Shown one piece after another: positions 1-7,858 of a DNA stretch of 64,000 nt. Source of the stretch: Hymenobacter frigidus. GTDB lineage: Bacteria > Bacteroidota > Bacteroidia > Cytophagales > Hymenobacteraceae. Position 1 is the stretch's first letter, and every line of letters begins with the position of its first letter. Below the pieces are notes generated by a model. That model made no database searches. It saw only the letters and a list, made by a program, of their open reading frames with translations, and was not told where the DNA came from. The position numbers and the translations under genes were made by a program. The stretch lies in NCBI RefSeq assembly GCF_014640435.1, contig NZ_BMGY01000013.1, positions 1 to 64,000 of the forward strand, read 5' to 3'.

Positions 1-249
1 GTAAAAAAACTTGCTCACTTCCTTGCTTTTTAACACAGTATCTCCTGTATTACCCGACCACCTCAGTTCTACCCTGTAGTCAGTTGCGTTAGGCTTATAA
101 CCAGGAAATACTATCTGAATGCTGCTTCCATTCGATAAGGTCGCAACTGTTACCGTGGCGGAGTGTAGGTTTTGGCGCTTACGGCGCTCTTCGTAGTTGT
201 GGTCGAAGAACAATTGTTTCAAAAGGGCGGCGCTGGCGGGGTAACTCAT
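1..249 (-). CDS. Hypothetical protein, 5' part only (runs off the window)
   Basis: An open frame of 83 codons starts at ATG (complement of 247-249) and continues without a stop to the window edge, so the protein is truncated here. The visible part begins MSYPASAALLKQLFF, followed by a basic stretch (EERRKRQ) and then beta-prone sequence ending in a charged patch. There is no signal peptide and no domain that I recognise. Its lower GC resembles the neighbouring restriction-modification genes rather than the rest of the window, and it is divergent from the controller gene. It may be part of the same imported block; this is inference. Confidence 0.5.
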   Translation of the reverse strand, partial: MSYPASAALLKQLFFDHNYEERRKRQNLHSATVTVATLSNGSSIQIVFPGYKPNATDYRVELRWSGNTGDTVLKSKEVSKFFY

Positions 250-332
250 GGTGAAGCGAAAGTTAGGGTGAATTAATAGTGGTATGAACCTATTTGTGAA
301 GATTACCACTGAATTTAGCAATTGGTGTAAAT

Positions 333-370
333 GCTACTTATTGTCGGTTGCTGTGCAGACAATGAGTAGC
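333..370. promoter_or_regulatory. Inverted-repeat operator upstream of the controller gene
   Basis: Arm 333-345 (GCTACTTATTGTC) and arm 358-370 (GACAATGAGTAGC) are inverted copies with one mismatch, separated by 12 bases. The site ends 11 bases before the ATG of the HTH gene. The sequence AATGCTACTTATTGT recurs in front of the methylase (2104-2118), so this is probably the binding site (C-box-like operator) of the small HTH protein. Confidence 0.6.
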
Positions 371-381
371 GTGTTTTGGGG

Positions 382-621
382 ATGCGAGAACAAACCTTGA
401 AGGCCTTCGGTCAGGAAGTGCGCTACTGGCGAGCCGAGCGCCGTCTTTCCCAGGAAGAGTTAGCCGACCAGTGCGGGTTTCATCGCACCTATATCGGTCA
501 GATAGAGCGGGGCGAGCGCAACCCCTCGCTGCTCAACATACTGACACTGTGCCGCCATCTGGGCATCTCGCTATCTGAATTTTTCACCCGTTACGAAACA
601 GTACTTGGGACGTTCGCCTAA
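382..621 (+). CDS. Xre-type HTH controller of the restriction-modification locus
   Basis: A 79-residue protein that is almost entirely one helix-turn-helix domain of the Cro/C1 class (about residues 7-65; LSQEELADQCGFHRTYIGQIERG is split here as LSQEELADQ and TYIGQIERGERNP). Size and position match the controller (C) proteins that time restriction-modification expression. ATG 382 is preferred; an in-frame TTG at 376 would add two residues. It overlaps the nuclease gene by 17 bases, implying translational coupling. An inverted repeat lies immediately upstream and a half-site copy lies before the methylase, which fits autoregulation plus control of the methylase. The DNA-binding specificity is inferred from those repeats. 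Confidence 0.75.
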   Translation: MREQTLKAFGQEVRYWRAERRLSQEELADQCGFHRTYIGQIERGERNPSLLNILTLCRHLGISLSEFFTRYETVLGTFA

Positions 622-1129
622 TACCGTGGGTGGTGGAGCCAATACCACCCGCAATGGCCTTGCCTTCGAGCGTGGCGCCGACCTGCGCGATGCTTTCATC
701 GACCATCCCCGTTACAAGTTGGTTGGTGATAGTGTCGTGGACCGAGCTACTGACCAGAAAGTGGGTACGCTGTTCGAAAAGAACAAGCTTTACAAAAATC
801 TGCTGGAAGTAAAGAGCATTGATTACAAGCAAATATTAAGTAAGAAACTGCTGCCAGATGATGCGTTGCTGGTGGGTGGCACCCTACACATCATCGAGAA
901 AAAGTACCAAGCCGGGGCAGGTTCCGTGGATGAAAAGCTGCAAACCTGTCATTTCAAGTTGCGTCAATACACCAAATTATTGGCTCCGCTGGGCATACAG
1001 GTTGAGTTTCATTATTTGCTCAGCGACTGGTTCAAAGCCCCGTCTTACCGGGACGTACTCGACTATATTGAGGAAGTAGGCTGCGATTATTTCTTTCTCG
1101 AAATTCCGTTGGATAAGCTTGGCTTGTGA
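605..1129 (+). CDS. Type II restriction endonuclease, PD-(D/E)XK type
   Basis: A 174-residue protein that would cut DNA at the site protected by the methylase encoded opposite. A PD...ExK arrangement is visible: P84-D85, then E98-x-K100 in HIIEKKYQ, followed by a conserved-looking SVDEKLQT segment. The N-terminus (NTVGGGANTTRNGLAFE) resembles type II nucleases paired with Dam-like methylases. The start is TTG 605 inside the 3' end of the controller gene; no ATG is better placed, and translation is probably coupled. It converges on the methylase with a 9-base gap. GC is lower than in the flanking housekeeping genes, consistent with transfer. The recognition site cannot be read from the sequence. 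Confidence 0.7.
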   Translation: MGRSPNTVGGGANTTRNGLAFERGADLRDAFIDHPRYKLVGDSVVDRATDQKVGTLFEKNKLYKNLLEVKSIDYKQILSKKLLPDDALLVGGTLHIIEKKYQAGAGSVDEKLQTCHFKLRQYTKLLAPLGIQVEFHYLLSDWFKAPSYRDVLDYIEEVGCDYFFLEIPLDKLGL

Positions 1130-1138
1130 CGCTGTAGT

Positions 1139-2071
1139 TTAAAGTAGCTGTGGGATTTCGGTCGGCGCGAAGTTATTAATTAGCAACTCGCTGATGTGGC
1201 CCCGGCCTTCTGCTTTGGAATTAATGATGCGCTTAGCTTGAATACGGCGCACTGCAAAGCCTGCGTACAAATCATCGAAGTAAGCGTCAGCCACGTCCGT
1301 ATTTTGCACGTCTGAATTACTCAGTAACCATCGATGGCCCTGAGCATCTAAGTCGCGGCAAAAGGCAGCTAACCGGCATTGAGAGGCATCGTCAAACGTC
1401 TCGGTTGCATAGGCATTGAACAGAGCGGTTTTGCTCAGCGGCTTGTATGGCGGGTCAAAATAGAAAAAACCGTTGTTGGGAACGTGGGTAAGAACTTCGG
1501 CAAAGTCTCCGTTGAGGATGGTTACGCGAGCCAGCAGAGCGCTATCTGCCCGAATGGTAGCTGCGTTGCAGATAGTGGGGCGGTCGTATCGACCAAACGG
1601 GACGTTGAAGCCGCCTTTGCTATTAACCCTATACAAGCCATTGAAACAGGTGCGATTCAGAAAAATGAGCACCACCGTATTGCGAAGCGGCTCTAGTGGC
1701 CGTTGATTGAATTCGGCGCGCAACTCTTCGAAGTAGGAGCGGCGTACTCCTTCCGTAGGAAGTTTGTGGTAGAACTCCTGAACTGCACTCAGTGCCTTAA
1801 TAAGCTCTTCCGGGCGCTGCTGAACCACTCGATAAGCCGTGGTCAGGTCTGGATTAATATCGTTGATGATAGCTCGGCGGACGTTAGGATATTGCTGCAA
1901 CATCCAGAAAAGAACAGCACCGCCTCCAATGAACGGCTCGATGTAGGTAAGGTCTGTTTCTTGAGCGAACGTATCCGGCAGCGCCGCTTGAATAGTAGGA
2001 ATCAACTGGCGCTTTCCGCCAGCCCATTTCAAAAAAGGCTTTGCCCCACTCACCTCACCAAATAAGTCCAT
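1139..2071 (-). CDS. DNA adenine methyltransferase (Dam-like, class alpha)
   Basis: This enzyme transfers a methyl group from SAM to adenine N6 and protects host DNA from the neighbouring nuclease. Motif FLKWAGGK (residues 13-20) binds SAM, YIEPFIGGGAVLF follows at about 43-55, and the catalytic DPPY sits at 206-209. Length, about 310 residues, is normal for Dam/DpnM relatives. ATG 2071 (MDLFGEV) is chosen: a longer reading would start at TTG 2107, which lies inside the operator copy at 2104-2118, so transcription probably begins downstream of it. The gene converges with the endonuclease gene and has its own promoter, as is usual for such systems. Confidence 0.85.
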   Translation of the reverse strand: MDLFGEVSGAKPFLKWAGGKRQLIPTIQAALPDTFAQETDLTYIEPFIGGGAVLFWMLQQYPNVRRAIINDINPDLTTAYRVVQQRPEELIKALSAVQEFYHKLPTEGVRRSYFEELRAEFNQRPLEPLRNTVVLIFLNRTCFNGLYRVNSKGGFNVPFGRYDRPTICNAATIRADSALLARVTILNGDFAEVLTHVPNNGFFYFDPPYKPLSKTALFNAYATETFDDASQCRLAAFCRDLDAQGHRWLLSNSDVQNTDVADAYFDDLYAGFAVRRIQAKRIINSKAEGRGHISELLINNFAPTEIPQLL

Positions 2072-2103
2072 GCACCGAAGGTACGAAATAGCACGCTCTA
2101 CAT

Positions 2104-2118
2104 ACAATAAGTAGCATT
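2104..2118 (-). promoter_or_regulatory. Operator half-site before the methylase gene
   Basis: Read toward the methylase, this is AATGCTACTTATTGTA. Its first 15 bases match the left arm and flank of the operator in front of the controller (331-345 region). A further TTATTGTC lies about 11 bases upstream as a partial direct repeat. It sits 33-47 bases before the methylase ATG, a position suited to repression or activation by the controller protein. Confidence 0.5.
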
Positions 2119-2404
2119 CGTGACAATAAAAAAATGTCAGACACTGGCGGGGCTATTTGATGCTTCAGGTTTCGGGGGTATTCATCCGGCGGGCGCGGGG
2201 GCAGGGGCCGCTTGCTGGTAGCGCTGGGCCGGCCCGGCGGCGAGTTACAAACTCGCTTCACCTATCGGCCAGCAGTTACGCGCTGCGCGTTGAACTGTGG
2301 CCAGCGCGTTGGTCCGTAACATCGCTACCGCTTCGCTTGGCTCCCTTCTCCTGAGGAGAGGGGCCGGGGCCGTGCCCGGCAGGGGTGAGGTTTCGGCGTC
2401 AGGC

Positions 2405-2440
2405 GAAGCGGTAGAGATGCTTCGACAAGCTCAGCATGAC
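2405..2440. repeat. Half copy of the hairpin repeat family in the argS leader
   Basis: The sequence reading GAGATGCTTCGAC...CTCAGCATGAC matches the right arm of the elements at 59078 and 41178; no left arm is present. The surrounding gap 2119-2466 otherwise holds a GC-rich stretch with a CTCCTGAGGAG palindrome near 2349 and no gene. Confidence 0.6.
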
Positions 2441-2454
2441 CGTTTGTCGGCACG

Positions 2455-2462
2455 TACCTTTG
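2455..2462 (+). promoter_or_regulatory. Possible -7 box of argS
   Basis: TACCTTTG fits the Bacteroidota -7 consensus TAnnTTTG and lies only four bases before the GTG start, so a transcript from it would be nearly leaderless. No convincing -33 TTG is seen at the expected spacing. Confidence 0.35.
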
Positions 2463-2466
2463 CCCC

Positions 2467-4260
2467 GTGCAACAGTTAGAAAACTCCCTCAAAACCGCCC
2501 TGCAAACCGCCGCTCAGGCAGTTTTTGGCCTCGATATTCCCGCCGCCAGCCTCACGCTCCAGCCCACGCGCAAGGAGTTTGCCGGCAGCTTCACCCTCGT
2601 CACGTTTCCGCTCACCAAGGCGTTTGGCAAGGGGCCGGAGCAAATCGGCCAGGCGCTGGGCGAGTGGCTCACCGCCCACGAGCCCCGCGTGAGCGGCTAC
2701 AACGTGGTGAAAGGCTTCCTGAATCTCGAAGTTGCCGATGCCGAGTGGTTGGCCGTATTCAACCAGCTGCGCGCCCAGCCCGCCACGGCCCCCGTGGCTA
2801 CCGATGGCCCGCAGAACGTGGTGGTGGAATACTCCTCGCCCAACACCAACAAGCCCCTGCACCTGGGCCATTTGCGCAACAATTTTCTGGGCTACTCGGT
2901 GGCGGAAATTCTGAAGGCCACCGGCGCCACCGTCACCAAGGCCAACCTAGTGAACGACCGCGGCATTCACATCTGCAAGTCGATGATTGCCTACCAGCGC
3001 TTCGGTCAGGGCGAAACGCCGGCGTCGTCGGGCCTGAAGGGCGACCACCTCGCAGGCAAGTATTACGTGCTGTTCGAGAAGCACTACCGCGAAGAAGTGC
3101 GCCAGCTCGAAGCCGAGGGCGTGGCCTCCGATATTGCCAAGAAAAAAGCCCCGCTCATGGCCGAGGCCCAGCAGATGCTGCAAGCCTGGGAAGCCGGCGA
3201 CGAAGTCGTGGTCAGCCTGTGGCGCACGATGAATGGCTGGGTTTACGAAGGCTTCGATGAGACGTACAAGAACATTGGCGTCGATTTCGACAAGTTTTAC
3301 TACGAATCGGGCACCTACCTATTGGGCAAGGAGCGGGTAGAAGAAGGCCTCGACAAAGGCGTGTTCTTCAAGAAGGAAAATGGCTCGGTATGGGTCGATT
3401 TGCAGGCCGAGGGCCTCGATGAAAAGCTCCTGCTCCGCGCCGACGGCACCAGCGTCTACATCACCCAGGACCTGGGCACGGCCGAATTGAAATACGCAGA
3501 TTTTGGCTACGACAGCAGCATCTACGTTATCGCCGACGAGCAGAACTACCATATGCAGGTGCTGCAAGCCACCCTGGCCAAGCTGGGCAAGCCCTACGCC
3601 GCCGCCATCCATCACCTTAGCTACGGCATGGTGGACCTGCCCTCCGGCAAGATGAAATCTCGTGAGGGCACCGTGGTCGACGCCGACGAACTGGTGCGCG
3701 ATGTGATTGCCGCCGCCAAAGCCGCCACCCTCGAAAAAGGCAAAACCGAAGGCCTGGCCGATGCCGAGCTGGAGGAGCTTTACTACATGCTGGGCCTGGG
3801 CGCGCTGAAATACTACCTGCTGAAAGTGGACCCCAAGAAGCGCATGCTCTTCAACCCCGAAGAGTCGGTGAGCTTGGAGGGGCACACGGGGCCGTTCATT
3901 CAGTATTCGCACGCCCGCATCGCCGCCATTCGCCGCAAAGCCGCCGAGCTGGGCATCAGCGAAACCGCCGATTGGAGCAGCATCACGCAGCTGGAAGGCA
4001 CCGAGCGCGAGCTGGTGCAGGAGCTGGCCCGTTACCCCGCCGTAGTGGCCGAAGCCGCCCGCAACCTCTCGCCCGCCGTGGTGGCGCAGTACGCCTACGA
4101 CCTGGCCAAAGCCTATAATCGGTTTTATGCGGAAGTCTCGATTTTCCAGGAAACCGATGTGGCCAAGCGGAGCCTGCGGGTGGCGTTATCAGCCCGCGTG
4201 GGCGAGCAGATTAAGGTATCGCTGGGCCTGCTGGGCATGCAAGTGCCGGAGCGCATGTAG
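2467..4260 (+). CDS. argS: Arginyl-tRNA synthetase
   Basis: A class I synthetase that charges tRNA-Arg with arginine in the cytoplasm. The 597-residue length is typical. The N-terminal Add-1 domain occupies about residues 1-110, the HIGH signature appears as HLGH at 132-135, a KMSKS-like KMKS lies at about 395-398, and a DALR-type anticodon-binding region follows from about 480 to the end (SHARIAAIRRKA, then YNRFY). The start is GTG 2467, directly after a TAnnTTTG-like box. The next gene is separated by a palindromic repeat, so argS is probably a single transcription unit. Confidence 0.95.
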   Translation: MQQLENSLKTALQTAAQAVFGLDIPAASLTLQPTRKEFAGSFTLVTFPLTKAFGKGPEQIGQALGEWLTAHEPRVSGYNVVKGFLNLEVADAEWLAVFNQLRAQPATAPVATDGPQNVVVEYSSPNTNKPLHLGHLRNNFLGYSVAEILKATGATVTKANLVNDRGIHICKSMIAYQRFGQGETPASSGLKGDHLAGKYYVLFEKHYREEVRQLEAEGVASDIAKKKAPLMAEAQQMLQAWEAGDEVVVSLWRTMNGWVYEGFDETYKNIGVDFDKFYYESGTYLLGKERVEEGLDKGVFFKKENGSVWVDLQAEGLDEKLLLRADGTSVYITQDLGTAELKYADFGYDSSIYVIADEQNYHMQVLQATLAKLGKPYAAAIHHLSYGMVDLPSGKMKSREGTVVDADELVRDVIAAAKAATLEKGKTEGLADAELEELYYMLGLGALKYYLLKVDPKKRMLFNPEESVSLEGHTGPFIQYSHARIAAIRRKAAELGISETADWSSITQLEGTERELVQELARYPAVVAEAARNLSPAVVAQYAYDLAKAYNRFYAEVSIFQETDVAKRSLRVALSARVGEQIKVSLGLLGMQVPERM

Positions 4261-4267
4261 CGTGGTC

Positions 4268-4353
4268 GTACCCGGAGGGACTCTGCGAGTCCGCGCGGTT
4301 GAACGACCACCACAACGACCCCACCACGCGCGGACTCACAGAGTCCGCGGTAC
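4268..4353. repeat. Imperfect palindrome, GACTCTGCGAGTCCGCG family
   Basis: Left arm about 4268-4297 and right arm about 4327-4353 pair through GACTC-GCGAG-TCCGCGCG with a few mismatches. The same core forms the perfect palindrome at 4948-5030. The two copies bracket the LOG-family gene. Confidence 0.7.
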
Positions 4354-4362
4354 ACCCAAACT

Positions 4363-4944
4363 ATGAAAAGCATTGCTGTTTACTGTGGTTCCAGCGCCGG
4401 AACCAACCCGCTCTACATTGCCCAGGCACAGGCCCTCGCGGCGGCTATGGTGGCCCAAAACCTCACGCTGGTGTACGGCGGCGGGCGCGTAGGCCTGATG
4501 GGCACCATCGCCGATGCGGTGCTGGCCCTCGGCGGCCAGGTAGTCGGTGTCATTCCCGATTTTTTGGCGAATAAAGAGCTGGCGCACTTGGGCTGCACCG
4601 AGTTGCACGTCGTGAAATCCATGCACGAGCGTAAGCTGATGATGGCCGACCGCGCCGATGGCTTCATCGCCATGCCCGGCGGCTACGGCACCCTCGAAGA
4701 GCTGTTTGAAGTCCTGACCTGGGGCCAGCTGGGCCTGCACCAAAAGCCAGTGGCCCTACTGAACGTGGACGGCTACTACGACCACCTGCTGCTGGCCCTC
4801 GACCGCATGCGTGACGACCAGCTGCTACGCGCCGAAAACCGCGGCCAGCTCCTGCAATCGGCAGACCCCGCGGAACTGCTGGCCCAAATGGCCGCCTACC
4901 AGCCCGTGCAGATGGAGAAGTGGCTCACGCCGCCCACCACCTGA
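4363..4944 (+). CDS. LOG-family protein (TIGR00730), nucleotide phosphoribohydrolase-like
   Basis: A 193-residue Rossmann-fold protein. Family members cleave nucleoside 5'-monophosphates (cytokinin riboside 5'-phosphate or AMP) to free the base. The signature PGGYGTLEE is at residues 105-113 and the glycine-rich VYGGGRVGLMG lies at about 38-48; both form the substrate pocket. Length is typical. The start is ATG 4363, about 10 bases after a palindromic repeat. It is flanked on both sides by copies of the same GACTC-type palindrome, so it is likely transcribed alone. The exact substrate is not determinable here. Confidence 0.9.
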   Translation: MKSIAVYCGSSAGTNPLYIAQAQALAAAMVAQNLTLVYGGGRVGLMGTIADAVLALGGQVVGVIPDFLANKELAHLGCTELHVVKSMHERKLMMADRADGFIAMPGGYGTLEELFEVLTWGQLGLHQKPVALLNVDGYYDHLLLALDRMRDDQLLRAENRGQLLQSADPAELLAQMAAYQPVQMEKWLTPPTT

Positions 4945-4947
4945 TTT

Positions 4948-5030
4948 GTAGCGTGGACTCTGCGAGTCCGCGAGTCCGCGCATCGGAAGCTCACCTGCGC
5001 GGACTCGCGGACTCGCAGAGTCCACGCTAC
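4948..5030. repeat. Perfect 33-bp inverted repeat
   Basis: Arms 4948-4980 and 4998-5030 are exact reverse complements with a 17-base loop. Each arm contains the tandem GACTCTGCGAGTCC / GCGAGTCCGCG. It has no T-tract, so it is not a classical terminator, although it follows the LOG gene directly. Confidence 0.9.
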
Positions 5031-5105
5031 AAGCCACCGTTCGAAAACCTACTGACTTCCGTATGGTTACGCATCCGACCAAGCAATTCAACCCTTCGCC
5101 AACTC

Positions 5106-5693
5106 ATGAAAAAATCTGTTTTTCTCACGCTGGCCACCGCCGCTACGGCCGTTGTCATTATCGCTGCCAAACCTGCTGCCCCTATCGCCATGACCACACC
5201 TGCTGAAACCACCGCAAAGTCTGCTTCCGTGTACGATTTCACCGTGAAATCCATTGATGGCAAGGAAGTGAAACTGAGTAAGTACAAAGGCAAGAAGCTG
5301 CTGATTGTGAACACCGCCTCCAAGTGCGGCTACACCCCGCAGTACAAGGAGTTGGAGGAGCTGTCGAAGAAATATGGTAACAAGGTGACCGTACTCGGCT
5401 TTCCGTCGAATAGCTTTAACCAGGAGTTGGCCTCGAACGTGGAAGTAGCCTCATTCTGCGAGAAGAATTACGGCGTCACGTTCCCGCTTTTTGAAACCGT
5501 GGCCGTGAAAGGTGCCGCCGCCGTTCCGCTTTACAAGTACCTGGCCGATAAGACCAAAAACGGCATCGTGAGCGACGAGCCGACTTGGAATTTCTGCAAG
5601 TATTTGGTGAATGAAAAAGGCCAGGTTGTGAAATTCTACGGCTCGGGAGTGACGCCCCTGAGCCCCGAGCTAGTGGCCGACATCTCGAAGTAA
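5106..5693 (+). CDS. Glutathione peroxidase family protein, exported
   Basis: A thiol peroxidase that reduces peroxides, most likely with thioredoxin. Residues 1-22 form a signal peptide or membrane anchor. The peroxidatic cysteine is C74 (NTASKCGYTPQY), and C118 (FCEKNYGVTFP) corresponds to the resolving cysteine of the two-Cys members. W161-N162 (TWNF) of the catalytic tetrad are present. In the usual FPCNQFG segment this protein has FPSNSFNQE, so both the spare Cys and the tetrad Gln position are Ser. ATG 5106 is chosen because the region upstream is a palindromic repeat that does not look coding. Length, 195 residues, is normal including the leader. Confidence 0.88.
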   Translation: MKKSVFLTLATAATAVVIIAAKPAAPIAMTTPAETTAKSASVYDFTVKSIDGKEVKLSKYKGKKLLIVNTASKCGYTPQYKELEELSKKYGNKVTVLGFPSNSFNQELASNVEVASFCEKNYGVTFPLFETVAVKGAAAVPLYKYLADKTKNGIVSDEPTWNFCKYLVNEKGQVVKFYGSGVTPLSPELVADISK

Positions 5694-5704
5694 TTAAGCA
5701 GTCG

Positions 5705-5852
5705 CGCATAAGTAACCGTAGTCAACCAAAAAGAACGTCATTCCGAGCTTGCCGAGGAATCTTGCCGGAGTCATCCGCGCCGCCCACTGGCGCGAGCGAG
5801 ATTCTCTCGGCAAGCTCGGAATGACGTTCTTCTTTATCCGGTTACTTATGCG
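5705..5852. repeat. Hairpin repeat element with extra outer arms
   Basis: The core element 5731-5831 has arms beginning GAACGTCATTCCGAGC, with inner three-base arms TCC/GGA. Outside it, 5705-5718 and 5839-5852 form a further exact 14-bp pair (CGCATAAGTAACCG). It lies in the gap between the peroxidase gene and menA. Confidence 0.85.
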
Positions 5853-5883
5853 TGGGCACTTAGCGCCCGTTTCTGAATTATTT

Positions 5884-5981
5884 AGAACGTCGTGCTGAGC
5901 TGGCCGAAGCATCTCTACTGCGCAACTAAATTTGATTAGTTCTGCGGTAGAGATGCTTTGGCCAGCTCAGCATGGCGTTCT
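5884..5981. repeat. Hairpin repeat element (GCT/AGC variant)
   Basis: The left arm reads AGAACGTCGTGCTGAGC and the right arm CTCAGCATGGCGTTCT. It follows the preceding element by 31 bases and ends 29 bases before the chosen menA start. The ATG in its right arm (5972) is in frame with menA and could mislead gene callers. Confidence 0.85.
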
Positions 5982-6010
5982 TTTTTTGCTATTTGTTTTT
6001 CTCGTTGCCC

Positions 6011-6907
6011 ATGTCACCCTGGATTTCCGCTTTCCGGCCCCGTACGTTGCCACTGGCCCTGGCCAGCATTCTCACCGGGGCTTTTTTAGCTGCTGCTGCC
6101 GGCCAGTTCAACGGTCCGGTGGTGGCGTTGGCGGCCCTCACCACCATTTTGCTGCAAGTCCTGAGTAACCTTGCCAACGACTACGGCGACTCCCAGAACG
6201 GGGCCGACAGCGTGCACCGCCAGGGTCCGCAGCGCGCCGTGCAGAGCGGGGCCATCACCCCGGCCCAAATGAAGCGCGGGATGTGGATTTGTGGCCTGCT
6301 AGCCCTGGCCAGCGGCCTCGCGCTGCTGTGGGTGGCGCTGGGCGCGGCCGGGCTGGGCTTGTTCCTGGCGTTTCTGGCGCTGGGCTTGGCCGCTATCTGG
6401 GCGGCGGTGAACTACACGGCGGGCAAAAACCCCTACGGCTACGCCGGTTTGGGCGACATTTCCGTATTTCTGTTTTTTGGGCTGGTGGGCGTGTGCGGCA
6501 CCTATTTTCTGCAAACGCGGGCCCTGCCGCTGCCGGTGCTGTTGCCGGCCGCCGCGCTCGGCTGCTTCGCCACGGCGGTGCTGAACGTGAATAATATCCG
6601 CGATATCAACTCTGATGTGCTGGCGGGCAAAATCACCATTCCGGTGCGGCTGGGGCCGGCGCATGCGCGGCGCTACCACTGGCTGCTGCTGCTGCTGGGC
6701 CTGGGCTGTGCCACGGTGTTTGTGGCCCTCACGTACCATTCGCCGTGGCAATGGCTGTTTGCGCTGGCTACGCCGCTATTCGCCTTCAATGCCATCCAAA
6801 TATGGCAGCGGCAGGAATCGATGCAGCTCGACCCGCTGCTGAAGCAAATGGCGCTGAGCACGCTGGTATTCACGGTGCTGTTTGGGGTGGGGCAGGTGCT
6901 GGGATAG
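6011..6907 (+). CDS. menA: 1,4-dihydroxy-2-naphthoate polyprenyltransferase
   Basis: A UbiA-family integral membrane enzyme that attaches the polyprenyl tail to dihydroxynaphthoate in menaquinone synthesis. The first Asp-rich motif NDYGDSQNGAD lies at about residues 56-66 and the second, NNIRDINSD, at about 197-205; both bind Mg-diphosphate. About eight hydrophobic segments are visible. ATG 6011 (MSPWISAFRP) is preferred because it starts right at the conserved W..A.RP motif. The upstream ATG 5972 belongs to a repeat arm. Length is 298 residues. Menaquinone as the quinone fits Bacteroidota. Confidence 0.9.
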   Translation: MSPWISAFRPRTLPLALASILTGAFLAAAAGQFNGPVVALAALTTILLQVLSNLANDYGDSQNGADSVHRQGPQRAVQSGAITPAQMKRGMWICGLLALASGLALLWVALGAAGLGLFLAFLALGLAAIWAAVNYTAGKNPYGYAGLGDISVFLFFGLVGVCGTYFLQTRALPLPVLLPAAALGCFATAVLNVNNIRDINSDVLAGKITIPVRLGPAHARRYHWLLLLLGLGCATVFVALTYHSPWQWLFALATPLFAFNAIQIWQRQESMQLDPLLKQMALSTLVFTVLFGVGQVLG

Positions 6908-6963
6908 AGCCAAGCCGGTATCTTGGTGATGCGAAACGCACCAACCTGATTTCTGCTTGCCGC

Positions 6964-7827
6964 ATGAGCCCTGACCAAATTGCCCAGATAGACGCCTATT
7001 TGCAGCGCTACAACGATGCGCCGCTGCCGGCCTTCAGCGGCCTCGCGCCCGCGCAGATGCACGAGCTGCTGTACGACCCCTGGGGGCCGCAATCGCCGGT
7101 ACGGCTGCGCCCCGAGCTGCCGGCCGCCGTGCTCGACCAGATTCCCTTCCTGCGCCTGACGGAGGAATTTCTGCGCATCGTGCACCGCGACGGGTTCATC
7201 AAGCTCACGGCGCTGGGCGCGTTGCCGGGCAAATACCTGCATGAGCTGTACGGGTTCGGCTTTATCCGGGAAGAATCCATCGAAGAGGGATACGGGAAGC
7301 TGCACCGCGAAACCGATGCGCCGGGCCTGTCCACTGTTCACCACAATGCGGTGCTGGCGGGCCTGCTCCGGAAGGTTCACGGCCGGCTGACCCTCACTAA
7401 AAACGGCGAGCGGCTGCGGCAGCCCGCGCACCGGGCCGAGCTGCTACGCTGCGTCTTCGCTTCGTTTACCAAAAAATTCAACTGGGCCTACCACGACGGC
7501 TACGCCGCCCCCACGGCGGGCCAGACCGGCTGGGCCTTTACCATTTTTCTGCTACTGAAGTTTGGGGCCGAAGCCCGGCCGCTGCGGTTTTACGCCGGCA
7601 ATTACCAGCAGGCGCTCCCCTTCCTGCTAACCGATTTTCCGGCCACGCCCTGGCAGACCCCCGCCGAGCAGCTGCTCGCGTGCTACAGATGTCGCGTGTT
7701 CGAGCGTTTTGGGAGTTGGTTTGGGCTGGCCAGCATCGAGGCGTATCGCCTGGGACGGGAGCAGGCCGACTGTCTGGTGTCACCCACGCCACTTTTGAGC
7801 CAATTATTTGCGCTGGCTGCTCATTAA
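6964..7827 (+). CDS. Uncharacterised protein, 287 aa
   Basis: A cytoplasmic-looking protein with no signal peptide or membrane segment, and no domain that I recognise. The start MSPDQIAQIDAYL at ATG 6964 follows menA by 56 bases, and both genes may share a transcript. The middle has LTLTKNGERL, which resembles a winged-helix or small all-alpha module, and the second half is rich in aromatic residues (FNWAYHDGY, GWAFTIFLLLKFG). It ends just before a clear bidirectional terminator. A function is not assigned. Confidence 0.7.
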   Translation: MSPDQIAQIDAYLQRYNDAPLPAFSGLAPAQMHELLYDPWGPQSPVRLRPELPAAVLDQIPFLRLTEEFLRIVHRDGFIKLTALGALPGKYLHELYGFGFIREESIEEGYGKLHRETDAPGLSTVHHNAVLAGLLRKVHGRLTLTKNGERLRQPAHRAELLRCVFASFTKKFNWAYHDGYAAPTAGQTGWAFTIFLLLKFGAEARPLRFYAGNYQQALPFLLTDFPATPWQTPAEQLLACYRCRVFERFGSWFGLASIEAYRLGREQADCLVSPTPLLSQLFALAAH

Positions 7828-7858
7828 AAACACCTTCATTTCCGGGTATGTACTGCAT

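Noticed and set aside
2436..3260. A 274-codon open frame overlapping argS
   Set aside because: It is out of frame with argS and Arg/Pro-rich; argS motifs exclude it.
4948..5030. Reading the perfect 33-bp palindrome as a rho-independent terminator
   Set aside because: It has no T-tract on either side and belongs to a repeat family with another copy before the LOG gene.
4920..5105. Extending glutathione peroxidase upstream to 4920
   Set aside because: The added residues are encoded by the 33-bp palindrome; the signal peptide starts at ATG 5106.
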